In this document: positions 1 through 8,977 of the stretch, piece by piece
Numbering within the stretch: position 1 is the stretch's first letter
Layout: every line of letters starts with the position of its first letter
NCBI RefSeq assembly: GCF_010550675.1
Contig: NZ_JAAGOA010000029.1
Coordinates: 1-64,000 of the forward strand
DNA from: Phytoactinopolyspora halotolerans
GTDB lineage: Bacteria; Actinomycetota; Actinomycetes; Jiangellales; Jiangellaceae
DNA: 64,000 nucleotides
Reading direction: 5' to 3'
Translations under genes and position numbers: made by a program
The notes under the pieces: generated by a model
Told to the model about the DNA's origin: nothing
Database searches by the model: none
What the model saw: the letters and a program-made list of their open reading frames with translations, nothing else

Positions 1-1079
1 CCACCGACATCCCCGCCGACGACGCCGCCCGGGCGGAGGACGACCTGGCCGCGTTCGCCCGCGAGTACGACCCGGCCACGCTGCAGCGCCTGGCCGATCA
101 CCTGCTGCACGTGCTCACCAGCGACAGTCTGGAAGACCGCGACGAACGCGCCCAGCGCAAACGGTCGCTGCGCATCTGTGACCGGGGAGACGGCACCGTG
201 CGCATCACCGGGCTGCTGGGCACCGAGGCCGCGGCGATCGTGCGCAGCGCACTGGACCCGCTCGCCGTGCCCGAACCGGGCGAGGACGGCGAGAAAGACC
301 AGCGCGCCGCGGAGCAGCGCCTGGCCGATGCGTTGACCGAACTCGCCCGCCGTGCCCTGGCCACCGACACCCTGCCCACCCGCCACGGCCACCCCACCCA
401 ACTCCTCCTGCTCGCCAACCTGAACACCCTGCTCGACCACACCAGCGACACCGACGGCTGCCCCGACAGCGCCCATGTGGACGGCGCCCACGGCGACGGC
501 AGTGACAACGGCGCTGTCGGGGAGGGTGGGGTGTTCACCGCGGGTGGCTGTACGCACCAGGACACACCCCCGCGGTGGCTCCAGGACACCTGGGCCCGAC
601 GCTTCGGTGTCGCCCCGGCCGAGCTCACCCACGGCGGACCGATCTCGTCGGAGGCGCTACGCCGTCTGGCCTGCGACGCCGACATCACCACCGTCCTGGT
701 GGATCAGCACGGCGTCCCCCTGCGCGTCGGACGCGCCGAACGTCTGGTCACTCCCGGCATCTACACCGCCCTCATCGCCCGCGACCGCGGCTGCGCCTTC
801 CCCGGCTGCACCCGACCCCCGGCCTGGACCCAAGCGCATCACATCGTCCATTGGGCCGACGGTGGTCCGACGGACCTGGAGAATCTCGTCCTGGTCTGTA
901 CGTACCACCACCGTGTGGTCCACCACGGCGGCTGGGAGGTCCGCCTCGGCACCGACGGGCACCCGGAATTCATCCCGCCCCCGTGGGTGGACCCGGATCG
1001 CACCCCCAGACGCAACACCCGACCCCGACACGACCACCAACCCCCACCCCACACCGAAGGTGGCCATCGCAGGTCGTGA
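1..1079 (+). CDS. DUF222 / HNH endonuclease-domain protein, 5' partial
   Basis: The frame is open from base 3 at the left edge, so the N-terminus is missing. The visible part is the end of an alpha-helical DUF222 (13E12-repeat) region followed by a C-terminal HNH nuclease fold. The HNH core reads QAHHIVHWADGG and then CTYHHRVVHHGGW, preceded by GCAFPGC, which may bind zinc. A Gly/Asp/His-rich spacer of about 35 residues separates the two halves. The family is common and often multicopy in high-GC actinobacteria, and its biological role is poorly known. The tail after the HNH fold is Pro/Arg/His-rich. The family assignment is firm; whether the protein cuts DNA is inference. Confidence 0.88.
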   Translation, partial: TDIPADDAARAEDDLAAFAREYDPATLQRLADHLLHVLTSDSLEDRDERAQRKRSLRICDRGDGTVRITGLLGTEAAAIVRSALDPLAVPEPGEDGEKDQRAAEQRLADALTELARRALATDTLPTRHGHPTQLLLLANLNTLLDHTSDTDGCPDSAHVDGAHGDGSDNGAVGEGGVFTAGGCTHQDTPPRWLQDTWARRFGVAPAELTHGGPISSEALRRLACDADITTVLVDQHGVPLRVGRAERLVTPGIYTALIARDRGCAFPGCTRPPAWTQAHHIVHWADGGPTDLENLVLVCTYHHRVVHHGGWEVRLGTDGHPEFIPPPWVDPDRTPRRNTRPRHDHQPPPHTEGGHRRS

Positions 1080-1130
1080 GCTCTTCGACAGATGCGCCGT
1101 GCAACACAGTCCAACAACCTCAGACGTCGA

Positions 1131-1174
1131 GCCGGCACCCGGTCCAGGTGAACCCACCTGCACCGGGTACCGGC
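1131..1174. terminator. Long hairpin after the HNH gene
   Basis: Two 19-base arms (1131-1149 and 1156-1174) are complementary at 17 of 19 positions around a 6-base loop. The hairpin lies about 50 bases after the HNH stop codon. There is no T-tract, so it is at best an actinobacterial-style terminator. The rest of 1080-1342 shows no gene. Confidence 0.45.
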
Positions 1175-1342
1175 CGTGCGTCGTTCCCGACCACCGGACT
1201 GCACCGCGACACCCGGCGGGACGTACACCTCGGCCCGCCAGTGCCTGCGGGCTTCTGTGGGCAGATGTCCGCCGCAGGCGGTGGTCGGCGGTGAAGTACG
1301 GGCTGTGGCGACAACTCGCGTCGTTGATGCACGCTGGGCAGT

Positions 1343-1627
1343 ATGAACGCCTCGATGATCCGCAGACGCGTGGTGGTCCACGGCGCCGTTCAGGGCGTGT
1401 TCTTCCGCGATAACTGCCGCCGGGAAGCTCACCGCAACGGAGTCAATGGATGGGTCCGCAACCGGCCGGACGGGGCGGTGGAGGCGGTTTTCGAAGGCAC
1501 GGTGGACAGCGTCGACACGATGATCTCCTGGGCGCGTCACGGTCCACCGGCGGCGCAAGTGCAACGGGTGGAGGCGCACGAAGAGCCAGTAGAAGGCTTG
1601 GCTGAATTCAGCGTCCGGCACGGCTGA
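1343..1627 (+). CDS. acyP: Acylphosphatase
   Basis: A 94-residue protein of normal acylphosphatase length. It should hydrolyse the carboxyl-phosphate bond of acyl phosphates in the cytosol. The signature region is complete: VQGVFFR carries the catalytic Arg and the phosphate loop, and GWVRN carries the catalytic Asn. ATG 1343 starts the conserved fold almost immediately; the ribosome-binding site is weak. It stands alone between the HNH gene and the LLM oxidoreductase. It also serves as the reference for the acylphosphatase-like domains fused to ATP-grasp proteins further right in this window. Confidence 0.93.
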   Translation: MNASMIRRRVVVHGAVQGVFFRDNCRREAHRNGVNGWVRNRPDGAVEAVFEGTVDSVDTMISWARHGPPAAQVQRVEAHEEPVEGLAEFSVRHG

Positions 1628-1651
1628 CACTCTCGTCGCAGGCCCACGGTG

Positions 1652-1664
1652 ACGTGACTCACGT
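1652..1664. promoter_or_regulatory. Perfect 13-base palindrome, possible operator
   Basis: The bases ACGTGACTCACGT form a perfect inverted repeat around a central C. It lies 25 bases after the acylphosphatase stop and 38 bases before the ATG of the oxidoreductase, where a repressor site would be expected. No regulator gene is adjacent, so this is an observation of symmetry only. Confidence 0.35.
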
Positions 1665-1702
1665 TGACCTTGACACCCATGTGAAGCCCTACCGTGCTGA
1701 CC

Positions 1703-2593
1703 ATGGCACAGGACATACGAGATCCGGCGCAGGGACGCAGCAGCACCGATTCCAGGCAACCGGAGGAGAGAGCTGCAGCGCACCCACCCCGTCTGCACGC
1801 CGTGCTGCCGAACGAGTCCGTCGACATCGGCCCGGAACGTATCGTCGAGCTTGCCCGGCACGCGGAGGATCTGGGGTATGAGGCCGTGTGGCTTCCCGAC
1901 CACCTTCTGCCACCCGGACCCTACGGCCGCACCTACGGGGGTGTGTACGAGCCACTGGTGATGCTGGCAGCCGTCGCCGCTTCGACCCGTCGCGTCCGAT
2001 TCGGTACGTCGGTGCTTATCCTGCCGTTGCGGGATCCGTTCCTGTTGGCCAAACAGGTCTCCACGGTCGAGCGGCTGGCTCCAGGACGGATGATCCTCGG
2101 CGTGGGCACCGGCTGGGATGCGGCCGAGTTCGCTGCTCTGGGCGCCGAGTTCCGGGGCCGTGGCGCGCGTGCCGACGAGGCGCTGCGACTGATCCGGCAC
2201 CTGCACGCCGTCGGCAAGGGGCCGTTCGATGGCCCGACGTATGGCTTCGAGATCGGCGTGTTCGCACCTCAGCCGACTGCGCCGGTGCCGATCATGGTGG
2301 GCGGCACGTCAGACGTCGCGCTGCGGCGGGCCGCCGCATACGCGGACGTCTGGCAGGGTGTCGGTCTGGACGTGGCCGGGTTCCGCGCTCGTGTCGCCGC
2401 GCTGCGTACGCGAACGGATCGGCCGATCGACGTGGGTACGCGGATCAGCATGGATGGCCGGACACGTCCGGAAGACGCGGCGTCGGAGATCGCTGAACTC
2501 GGTGAGGCGGGCGCCGGCCATGTGGCGGTGTCGTTCGGTCCGGCCGAAGGGTGCGCCGAACGCATGACCGCGTTGAAACGTCAATGGCGATGA
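1703..2593 (+). CDS. LLM-class (F420-dependent type) oxidoreductase
   Basis: A luciferase-like TIM-barrel protein of about 296 residues. Recognisable family segments are AEDLGYEAVWLPDHLL near the N-terminus, VRFGTSVLILPLRDPFLLAKQ, LAPGRMILGVGTGWDAAEF and PVPIMVGGTSD. Members usually use reduced F420, less often FMN, and substrates are rarely predictable. F420 biosynthesis genes lie at 43.7-46.1 kb, so the cofactor should be present. ATG 1703 is preferred; GTG 1694 is in frame and would add three residues. The gene is convergent with the first LCP gene, 18 bases away. Confidence 0.85.
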   Translation: MAQDIRDPAQGRSSTDSRQPEERAAAHPPRLHAVLPNESVDIGPERIVELARHAEDLGYEAVWLPDHLLPPGPYGRTYGGVYEPLVMLAAVAASTRRVRFGTSVLILPLRDPFLLAKQVSTVERLAPGRMILGVGTGWDAAEFAALGAEFRGRGARADEALRLIRHLHAVGKGPFDGPTYGFEIGVFAPQPTAPVPIMVGGTSDVALRRAAAYADVWQGVGLDVAGFRARVAALRTRTDRPIDVGTRISMDGRTRPEDAASEIAELGEAGAGHVAVSFGPAEGCAERMTALKRQWR

Positions 2594-2611
2594 GTGCGCG
2601 CCCGCCCGTGG

Positions 2612-3844
2612 TCACTCCTCGAGCAGGTGTGAAGGCACCTCGGAACCCTCGCGCAACGCCGTCCACAGCTCGCCGGCAGCGGCCTCGTCCCATGCCACCG
2701 TGTTGCCCGCGCTCCCGATCGGAACCGTCAGAGTATCGCCCGAGTCGCCGGTGACCTTGGTCATCGACCTGATGAAGGTCAACATGTCCAGCGGCCCTGT
2801 GCCCTCGTCCAGCACGAGGGCATTGCCGCCGGACAGCGCGGCGCGGGAGAACTCGATCGGGTTGAGCAGCGTGCCCGGGGACATCGCCTCGTCCGCGATC
2901 GCGGACATCAGCTCCCGTTGACGTTCCACCCGGCCCAGGTCGGCGCGCGGGTCGAAGTACCGGGCGCGTGCATAACCCAGGGCGTCGGTGCCGCCGAGTT
3001 CCTGACAACCGGCCGGAAGGTCGATGTGCGCCTTCTCGTCCTCGATCGCCTCATCCAGGCACATCTCGACGCCGCCGAGTGCGTCGACGATATCGGCGAA
3101 GCCGCCGAAGCCGATCTCGACGTAGTCGTCGACGGCCACGCCCGTGTTGGCTTCCACCGTTTCGACCAGGAGCGCCGGGCCGCCGAACGCATAGGCGGCG
3201 TTGATCCGCTGGGAACCTTCACCCGGAATGTCGACGACCGAGTCTCGCGGGATGCTGATGAGCGCGGGCCGGCCGCCGGACGGCACATGCAGCAGCATGA
3301 TGGTGTCCGCGCGCTGACCCTCTGCGGTGCCGGTACCCAGCTCGCTGCGCTCCTCGTCGCTGAGATCGCTTCGGCTGTCGGACCCGACGACGAGGAAGAC
3401 ACGTCCGTCGGAGACGGCGGAACCGTGGTCATCCGGCACGGCATCCACCTTGTCGATGCGCGACCACGCGTACCAGGCGAGACCGACCAGTGCGATGACG
3501 ATGATCAGGACCACGGCGAGGAACCACCGCAGGAACCGCCCGAATCCGGACCGGCGCTTCTTCGGGCGTCCACCGCCGCCCCGCGGCGGCCGTGGCTGGG
3601 CGGGCGGTGGAGAGCCGCCGGGGCGCTCAGCAGGCATCACGCGAGTTCCGCCGGCCGGCTGCGCGCGCTGGCGGGGGGCAGCGGCCGCGGGTGCCGGTTG
3701 CTCCTCGTCCTCGCGCGGACTGTGTGCGTAGCCACCGCGGTAAGACACGCCTGGGACGTTGCCATGCGAGTACGTGCTGACCTTGACCGGCCCCGACTTC
3801 GGGTTCCCGCCGGCCTGCGGGTCCTGCTGGTACTGGTCGCTCAC
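2612..3844 (-). CDS. LytR-CpsA-Psr (LCP) family wall-polymer ligase
   Basis: About 410 residues. A Pro/Arg/Gly-rich cytosolic tail of about 110 residues is followed by one membrane helix (FLRWFLAVVLIIVIALVGLAW) and an extracellular LCP domain. LCP landmarks are VVGSDSRSD, ADTIMLLHV, ALISIPRDSVVDIPG, RINAAYAFGG and YARARYFDPRADLGRVERQ, including the Arg and Asp residues used to bind the polyprenyl pyrophosphate. LCP enzymes transfer lipid-linked glycopolymers to peptidoglycan. The same-strand frame stays open far upstream but loses family resemblance; GTG 3844 is the best start I see. It is divergent from a second LCP gene. Confidence 0.88.
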   Translation of the reverse strand: MSDQYQQDPQAGGNPKSGPVKVSTYSHGNVPGVSYRGGYAHSPREDEEQPAPAAAAPRQRAQPAGGTRVMPAERPGGSPPPAQPRPPRGGGGRPKKRRSGFGRFLRWFLAVVLIIVIALVGLAWYAWSRIDKVDAVPDDHGSAVSDGRVFLVVGSDSRSDLSDEERSELGTGTAEGQRADTIMLLHVPSGGRPALISIPRDSVVDIPGEGSQRINAAYAFGGPALLVETVEANTGVAVDDYVEIGFGGFADIVDALGGVEMCLDEAIEDEKAHIDLPAGCQELGGTDALGYARARYFDPRADLGRVERQRELMSAIADEAMSPGTLLNPIEFSRAALSGGNALVLDEGTGPLDMLTFIRSMTKVTGDSGDTLTVPIGSAGNTVAWDEAAAGELWTALREGSEVPSHLLEE

Positions 3845-4156
3845 AACAGGAACGGTACCTGCTTCCCGCCCAGATGTGGCCCCTTGTGCGTATGTGTCCG
3901 CCTTCCACGTTGAACCACGACACGCGGTCACGTTAAGCGTCGCCGCGAAACTGTGACGATATAGTTCTCTGCAAGTCACGGCAACGGTAAGGGTCGTGAC
4001 GAGTCCGCCGGCTGGCATAAGGTCGTGTGACTGATGTGACAGCAGGTACGCCAGTGCACTCGGCGAGTCGTCCGCATGTGGGCCGTTCGCTGTGGTGATA
4101 CTGGCCACGTCGGCGCTACGGGGGCGTCGAAGTGACATGGTCATGGGGGACGCGGA
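3845..4156. promoter_or_regulatory. Divergent intergenic region between two LCP genes
   Basis: This 312-base gap must carry promoters for both LCP genes. It includes a relatively AT-rich patch near 3950-3985 with TATAGT at 3960-3965 on the plus strand. I could not pair it with a convincing -35 hexamer. No gene or RNA was recognised. Confidence 0.4.
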
Positions 4157-5782
4157 ATGGCGCCTACGGCACGAGGGAGAGGTCAGTCCCGCCGTCCGCG
4201 CCGTCCATCCGCTTCGTCCCGTCCCGCAAGGCCCCAGCGGCGAGTACAGAGTGCCCGTGCGCGTCGCCAGGAGCGAGCCGAGGCCACGCGTTTCCGGCGC
4301 TCGCTCACCCTGGTTGGCATCTCCGTGCTGGCTCCCGGCAGCGCACAGCTGATCTGCGGTAACCGTCGTCTCGGCAAGATCGCCCTGTCGACCTGGGGCG
4401 TGGTGCTCGTGATCGCCCTGTTGGTGGCGACCACGATGTCGACCAATGACATCGCGAAACTGGCCGTCCAGCCGTGGATCCTCAGCACGGTGCGCATGCT
4501 CGCCTTTGCGTTGGCGCTGGCCTGGGTGGTGATCCTCATCGACGCTTGGCGGCTTGGTCACCCACCCGGGCTGAACCGCAGGCACCGCCTGATCATGGTG
4601 GGTGCCACCGTGGCACTCGGCGCGATGGTCTCGACCCCGTTCGTCGTCGCCGCGCGCTACGCCGAGGCCGCACACGACCTGGTGGTCCGGATGTTCCCGT
4701 CCGGTGAGGTCGCCGCGGCCAGTGACGGCCGGCTCAACATCGCGCTGCTCGGAGCCGATTCCGGTGACGGACGCGACGGCGTACGACCGGACAGCATCCA
4801 CGTCGTCTCTATCGACGTGCTGACCGGCGAGCCGGCGCTGATCAGCCTGCCGCGCAATCTGGAGAACGCGCGTTTTCCGAGCGGTACGCCGGCGGCCGAC
4901 CAGTTCCCGCAGGGGTTCAGCGGTGAAGGCGACCGCTCCGACTACCTGCTCAACGCGACCTGGACCTACGGGGAGGAGAACCCGGAGCTGTTCGAGGGTC
5001 CCTCGGGTCCGGGGCCCACCGCGGTCAAACAGGCGATCGAAGGCACGCTGGGCATCAAGATCCACTACTACGTGGCGGTCGATCTGATGGGCTTCCGCGA
5101 CCTCATCGACGCTCTCGGTGGTATCACGGTCGAGGTCAACGAGGAGTTGCCGATCGGGGAGAAGGGCCGGGTGCTGGAGCCGGGTGTGCAGGAGCTCGAC
5201 GGTTACCATGCGCTCTGGTACGCACGCTCCAGGGAGTCCACATCCGACTATGACCGGATGGAGCGCCAGATGTGTGTCATCGGCGCGCTGTTCAATGAGG
5301 CGGACCCGTCGTCGGTGCTGATGAACTTCCTCGATCTCGCCGAGGCGTCGTCGAACATGGTGCAAACGGACATCCCGCGGCAGGATCTCACCAAGCTGGT
5401 CGATCTGGCATTCGACGCCAAGGGCCAGGAGCTCATGTCGCTGCAGTTGGTGCCGCCCCTGATCGTCCCGGCCGACCCGGACTTCTCCCGGATCGCCGAC
5501 GAGACCGCAGCCCTGCTCTCCGGCGCCGGGCGGGACGAGAGCACGCCGCAGACGATGGGTGACGGTACGACTCAGAGCGCCGAGCAGCCGGCGGAGGCGG
5601 ACGCGGACGCGGATAACGGTGATGGTGGCGCCCCGGCGGACGGTGAAGGGCAGGGCGACGCGGCGGATTCCACCCCCGACGACGGCGGGAACGGCGGAAC
5701 GGACGACGACGCCGGTGATGGCGGAGGCGATGACACGGACGGCGACCCGGTCGGTGTGTCGTCGGCGTGCTCCTACGGATAG
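4157..5782 (+). CDS. LCP family wall-polymer ligase with four-helix membrane region and acidic tail
   Basis: 541 residues. A basic, Arg-rich N-terminus is followed by about four hydrophobic segments (residues 50-180), then an LCP domain (residues 190-430). Landmarks are NIALLGADSGDGRDGVRPDS, ALISLPRNLENARFP, YLLNATWTYG and YARSRESTSDYDRMERQM. The last 85 residues are low-complexity Asp/Gly/Glu. ATG 4157 has GGGGGA a few bases upstream. Its position at the head of a plus-strand run with a glycosyltransferase and an ABC exporter suggests it attaches the polymer made by this locus to the wall. The polymer's identity is inference. Confidence 0.88.
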   Translation: MAPTARGRGQSRRPRRPSASSRPARPQRRVQSARARRQERAEATRFRRSLTLVGISVLAPGSAQLICGNRRLGKIALSTWGVVLVIALLVATTMSTNDIAKLAVQPWILSTVRMLAFALALAWVVILIDAWRLGHPPGLNRRHRLIMVGATVALGAMVSTPFVVAARYAEAAHDLVVRMFPSGEVAAASDGRLNIALLGADSGDGRDGVRPDSIHVVSIDVLTGEPALISLPRNLENARFPSGTPAADQFPQGFSGEGDRSDYLLNATWTYGEENPELFEGPSGPGPTAVKQAIEGTLGIKIHYYVAVDLMGFRDLIDALGGITVEVNEELPIGEKGRVLEPGVQELDGYHALWYARSRESTSDYDRMERQMCVIGALFNEADPSSVLMNFLDLAEASSNMVQTDIPRQDLTKLVDLAFDAKGQELMSLQLVPPLIVPADPDFSRIADETAALLSGAGRDESTPQTMGDGTTQSAEQPAEADADADNGDGGAPADGEGQGDAADSTPDDGGNGGTDDDAGDGGGDDTDGDPVGVSSACSYG

Positions 5783-5841
5783 TCGGCCGCACGGGTCCGG
5801 CTGCGACATGGTGCGGCCGGCGAGGTAGTGTGCTCGCCGAC

Positions 5842-6990
5842 ATGGACACTGCATCTCCGAATCCGTCGACTGAGCCCTCGAGCGCAGCGGGCAGCGCGGA
5901 CCTGCACCGACCGGACCGAGGCGACCGCGATGTCGCGGACCGATCCGCGGAAGCCGGTACCGCGGAACAGGCGTGGCCGGGCGTGTCGGTGATCATGCCG
6001 GTGCGTGACGAGGAGCGGCACCTGGCCGACGCGGTGGCCGGGGTGCTGGCGCAGCGTTACCCGGGTGAGCTGGAAGTGATCCTCGCGGTCGGGCCGTCCG
6101 TGGACCGCACTGCCGAGGTCGCCGCGGAACTGGCCGGCGCGGACCCCAGGATCCGGCTGGTCGACAACCCGGCCGGAAAGACTCCAGCCGGGTTGAACGC
6201 CGGTCTGGATGCGGCACGCCACGGCATCGTCGTGCGGGTCGACGGGCACGGCATCCTCAGTCCGGGGTACATCCACCGGGCGGTGGAAGTCCTGCGCGAG
6301 ACGGGTGCCGCCAACGTCGGCGGCATCATGCATGCCGAGGGCACCACGGACTTCGAGCGGGCGGTGGCGCGCGCCTACTGCTCAAAGCTGGGACTCGGCG
6401 GCGGGCGGTTCCATGTCGGCGGGCCTGCCGGCCCGGCGGACACCGTCTACCTGGGCGTCTTCCGCAAGGAGGTGCTCGACCGGCTCGGCGGCTTCGATGA
6501 GCATTTCGTCCGTGCCCAGGATTGGGAGCTCAATTACCGGATCCGAGGTGCCGGGGAGCGGGTGTGGTTCACTCCAGACCTGAAGGTGACCTATCGGCCG
6601 CGCCCGAATCTCAAAACGCTGGCCCGGCAGTTTCTGCGCACCGGACAGTGGCGCCGCGAGGTGGTCCGTACCTACCCGGAGACGGCTAGCCTGCGGTACC
6701 TCGCCGCTCCGGCTGTGGTCGTGGCGGTGGTCCTGGGCAGCGCGGCCGGTGTCGCCGCTGCGGCGGGCGCACCGGGCTGGTTGGCGCTGGGGTGGCTGGC
6801 GCCCGCTGGATACGGGGCCGGCGTCGTCCTCGGTGGGCTGGCGGTCGGGCGTGGTCTGCCGGCGCGCGCTCAGGCCTGGCTACCGACGGTGCTCGCCACG
6901 ATCCACATGAGCTGGGGCGTGGGGTTCCTCACGGGCGCTCGCCGGCAGGGGCGCTCGACCTCGCGGTCTGGGCCGGGTTCCGGCCGTTGA
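5842..6990 (+). CDS. Family 2 glycosyltransferase with C-terminal membrane helices
   Basis: About 382 residues. A GT-A domain begins VSVIMPVRDEERHLADAV. The usual DxD position reads RVDGHG, and the acceptor-side motif reads QDWELNYRIRG. Two hydrophobic segments follow (about residues 300-350). The first 50 residues are a disordered Ser/Glu/Asp tail. It resembles membrane-linked enzymes that extend lipid-linked glycans. Start choice: ATG 5842, or GTG 5830 with GAGG upstream. It lies 59 bases after the LCP gene and before the exporter genes, so a role in making the exported glycan is likely. Confidence 0.85.
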   Translation: MDTASPNPSTEPSSAAGSADLHRPDRGDRDVADRSAEAGTAEQAWPGVSVIMPVRDEERHLADAVAGVLAQRYPGELEVILAVGPSVDRTAEVAAELAGADPRIRLVDNPAGKTPAGLNAGLDAARHGIVVRVDGHGILSPGYIHRAVEVLRETGAANVGGIMHAEGTTDFERAVARAYCSKLGLGGGRFHVGGPAGPADTVYLGVFRKEVLDRLGGFDEHFVRAQDWELNYRIRGAGERVWFTPDLKVTYRPRPNLKTLARQFLRTGQWRREVVRTYPETASLRYLAAPAVVVAVVLGSAAGVAAAAGAPGWLALGWLAPAGYGAGVVLGGLAVGRGLPARAQAWLPTVLATIHMSWGVGFLTGARRQGRSTSRSGPGSGR

Positions 6991-7112
6991 GAGTCCGGGC
7001 GGCGCGAGGCACGTCGGCGGTGACGGCCGCAGTCGTCTACCCTTGATCCGATGCGCGATTCGGTGGCTCTGCGCTGTGCAGGAGATGGACGTAGTGGAAA
7101 GGCAAGTCTGAG

Positions 7113-8003
7113 ATGAATGCCACTCGGCTCGATGAGGAGTTCACCTCGTCGGTGCACATCTATGAGCCGCACCGCAACGGGCTGCCTCGGCTGAGGCCGT
7201 ACTTCAAGGCGCTCTGGCAGCGCAAGCCGTTCGCCACCGAGATGTCGCGCGCAAGCATCCGAGCCGACAACGTCAACACCTTCTTCGGTCAGATCTGGCA
7301 GGTCCTCAACCCGCTCTTCCTGGCGTGTGTCTACTTCCTGCTGGTGATGATCATCCGAGGACGGGGCAACTCGTTCGACGCGAACGTGGAACGGTTCGTC
7401 CATCTGTGTGCTGGGCTGTTCGTCTACCACATCTTCTTCGCCGGATGTGTGCGGCAAGGGGCGTCCAGCGTGGTAGGCGGCGGCAAACTGCTGCTGAACA
7501 TGTCCTTCCCGCGGTTGTTGCTGCCGTTGGCCGAGGTGCGGACGGCCTTCGTCAAGTTCCTGCCCACGCTGGTCGTCTTCTTCGTCATCCTGTTGGGCTT
7601 CGGACGGCCGCTGCATTGGGAAGTGATCATCGCCCCGGCCTTCTTCCTCATGCTGGGGATGTTCGCCGCCGGCATGGCGATGATCTTCGCGACCATGCAG
7701 GTCTACTTCCGTGATATCGGAAGCTTCCTCCCGTACATGGTGCGGATCTGGCTCTACATGTCGCCGATCCTGTGGTATCCGGATGATCCGATCAATACGC
7801 TGAACGATGCTGGGATCCCGGAGTGGGTGCTGCACGCGAACCCGTTGTATTCCATGGTGGGTGGATGGAGCGAGCTGCTCGTCCAGGGCCACATCCCGGA
7901 GGCATCATGGTGGATCGCCGCCTCCAGCTGGTCCGTCGTTGCGCTCGTCACGGGGGCGTTGTTCTTCATGTCGAGGGAGCGCGAATTTGCCGTCCGTCTC
8001 TGA
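7113..8003 (+). CDS. ABC-2 type polysaccharide/teichoic-acid exporter, permease
   Basis: 296 residues with about six membrane segments. An amphipathic N-terminal stretch is followed by IWQVLNPLFLACVYFLLVMI, a pattern typical of TagG/Wzm permeases. These form a channel with a separate ATPase and move undecaprenyl-linked glycans to the outer face. The next gene is the matching ATPase. A GGAAAGG element lies upstream of ATG 7113. I cannot tell whether the cargo is a teichoic-acid-like, teichuronic-acid-like or other glycan. Confidence 0.88.
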   Translation: MNATRLDEEFTSSVHIYEPHRNGLPRLRPYFKALWQRKPFATEMSRASIRADNVNTFFGQIWQVLNPLFLACVYFLLVMIIRGRGNSFDANVERFVHLCAGLFVYHIFFAGCVRQGASSVVGGGKLLLNMSFPRLLLPLAEVRTAFVKFLPTLVVFFVILLGFGRPLHWEVIIAPAFFLMLGMFAAGMAMIFATMQVYFRDIGSFLPYMVRIWLYMSPILWYPDDPINTLNDAGIPEWVLHANPLYSMVGGWSELLVQGHIPEASWWIAASSWSVVALVTGALFFMSREREFAVRL

Positions 8004-8013
8004 GGCCAAGACT

Positions 8014-8811
8014 GTGACCGACACCGACACCGATACCACCACCTCGGACCCGGCGGTCCGGGTCGAGAACCTTTCGGTGATGTACCGGACCACGTTCGAG
8101 AAGGTTCCGACGTTCAAGTCCGCGCTGCGCCGCGTCGGCCGGGGGAAACGTGAGGTGCACGAGGTCAAGGCGCTGACCGACGTCTCGTTCGAGGTCGATC
8201 ACGGCACCAGCATCGGGATCATCGGCTCGAACGGCGCCGGCAAGTCCAGCCTGATGCGTGCGATCGCGGGTATCCTGCCGCCCAGCGAGGGGCGGATCGA
8301 AGTGCACGGCCGGGTCAGTACTCTGCTGGCACTGGGTGTCGGCTTCAACCGGAAGCTCTCCGGGCGAGAGAACGTCATCCTGGGCGGGCTGGCGGCGGGG
8401 ATGACCCACGCCGAGCTGAACGAACGCTATGACGAGATCGCCGAGTTCGCGGAGCTCGGCGAGTTCATCGATATGCCGATGCGGACCTATTCGTCCGGCA
8501 TGTACAGCCGCCTGGCGTTCTCCGTCGCCGTCCATCTCAACCCCGACATCCTGCTGATCGACGAGGCCCTGTCGACCGGGGACGCGAAGTTCAAGCAGAA
8601 GGCCGCCCGCAAGATGCGCGAGGTCGCCGACAACGCGGGCACGATGTTCCTGGTCAGTCACTCCATGCGGAGCATCAAGCGGTTGTGCTCGCAGTGCCTG
8701 TGGCTGCACAAGGGTCAGGTCATGATGCAGGGTGAGCCGGAAGAGGTCATCGCCGCATACAGCAAGTTCCTCGAGGTGGGCGAGGACGCGTTCACACTGG
8801 ACGACATGTAG
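8014..8811 (+). CDS. ABC exporter ATPase, TagH/Wzt type
   Basis: 265 residues. The Walker A motif is GSNGAGKSS, the signature is YSSGMYSRLAFSVA and Walker B is ILLIDEAL, followed by the switch His in LVSHSMRS. The order and the RTYSSGMYSRL form are typical of polysaccharide-export ATPases. There is no C-terminal carbohydrate-binding extension, so it is TagH-like without a Wzt recognition domain. GTG 8014 is preferred with GAGG eight bases upstream. TTG 7987, preceded by GAGGGAG and overlapping the permease stop, is an equally spaced alternative. It is co-transcribed with the permease. Confidence 0.9.
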   Translation: MTDTDTDTTTSDPAVRVENLSVMYRTTFEKVPTFKSALRRVGRGKREVHEVKALTDVSFEVDHGTSIGIIGSNGAGKSSLMRAIAGILPPSEGRIEVHGRVSTLLALGVGFNRKLSGRENVILGGLAAGMTHAELNERYDEIAEFAELGEFIDMPMRTYSSGMYSRLAFSVAVHLNPDILLIDEALSTGDAKFKQKAARKMREVADNAGTMFLVSHSMRSIKRLCSQCLWLHKGQVMMQGEPEEVIAAYSKFLEVGEDAFTLDDM

Positions 8812-8940
8812 CGCGATGCCGGCTCGGATGCGGCTGCGCATGCGGTTGCCCGCGGCCTCGGGTTGTCAACCCGCGTGTGACCGAGCCAGCGACGATGTCA
8901 ACGCTGTGACCTGGGGCTGTCTCAGAGTGTGACCAAAGTG

Positions 8941-8970
8941 TTCACAATCTGTGATGGTCTTGCGTATTGT
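8941..8970 (+). promoter_or_regulatory. Candidate promoter, TTCACA-18-TATTGT
   Basis: TTCACA at 8941-8946 and TATTGT at 8965-8970 are separated by 18 bases. Transcription would begin near 8977, just before an in-frame GTG at 8978. This would fit a leaderless mRNA for the small coiled-coil protein. Confidence 0.35.
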
Positions 8971-8977
8971 CTCGCCC

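Noticed and set aside
1-1079. The DUF222/HNH protein as part of a homing or mobile element.
   Set aside because: The family is chromosomal and multicopy in actinobacteria; no intron, intein or terminal repeats are visible.
3845-5854. The minus-strand frame of the first LCP gene stays open for some 670 further codons upstream of 3844.
   Set aside because: It lies opposite the second LCP gene, shows no family resemblance and is Arg/His/Gly-rich, as expected for an antisense frame in high-GC DNA.
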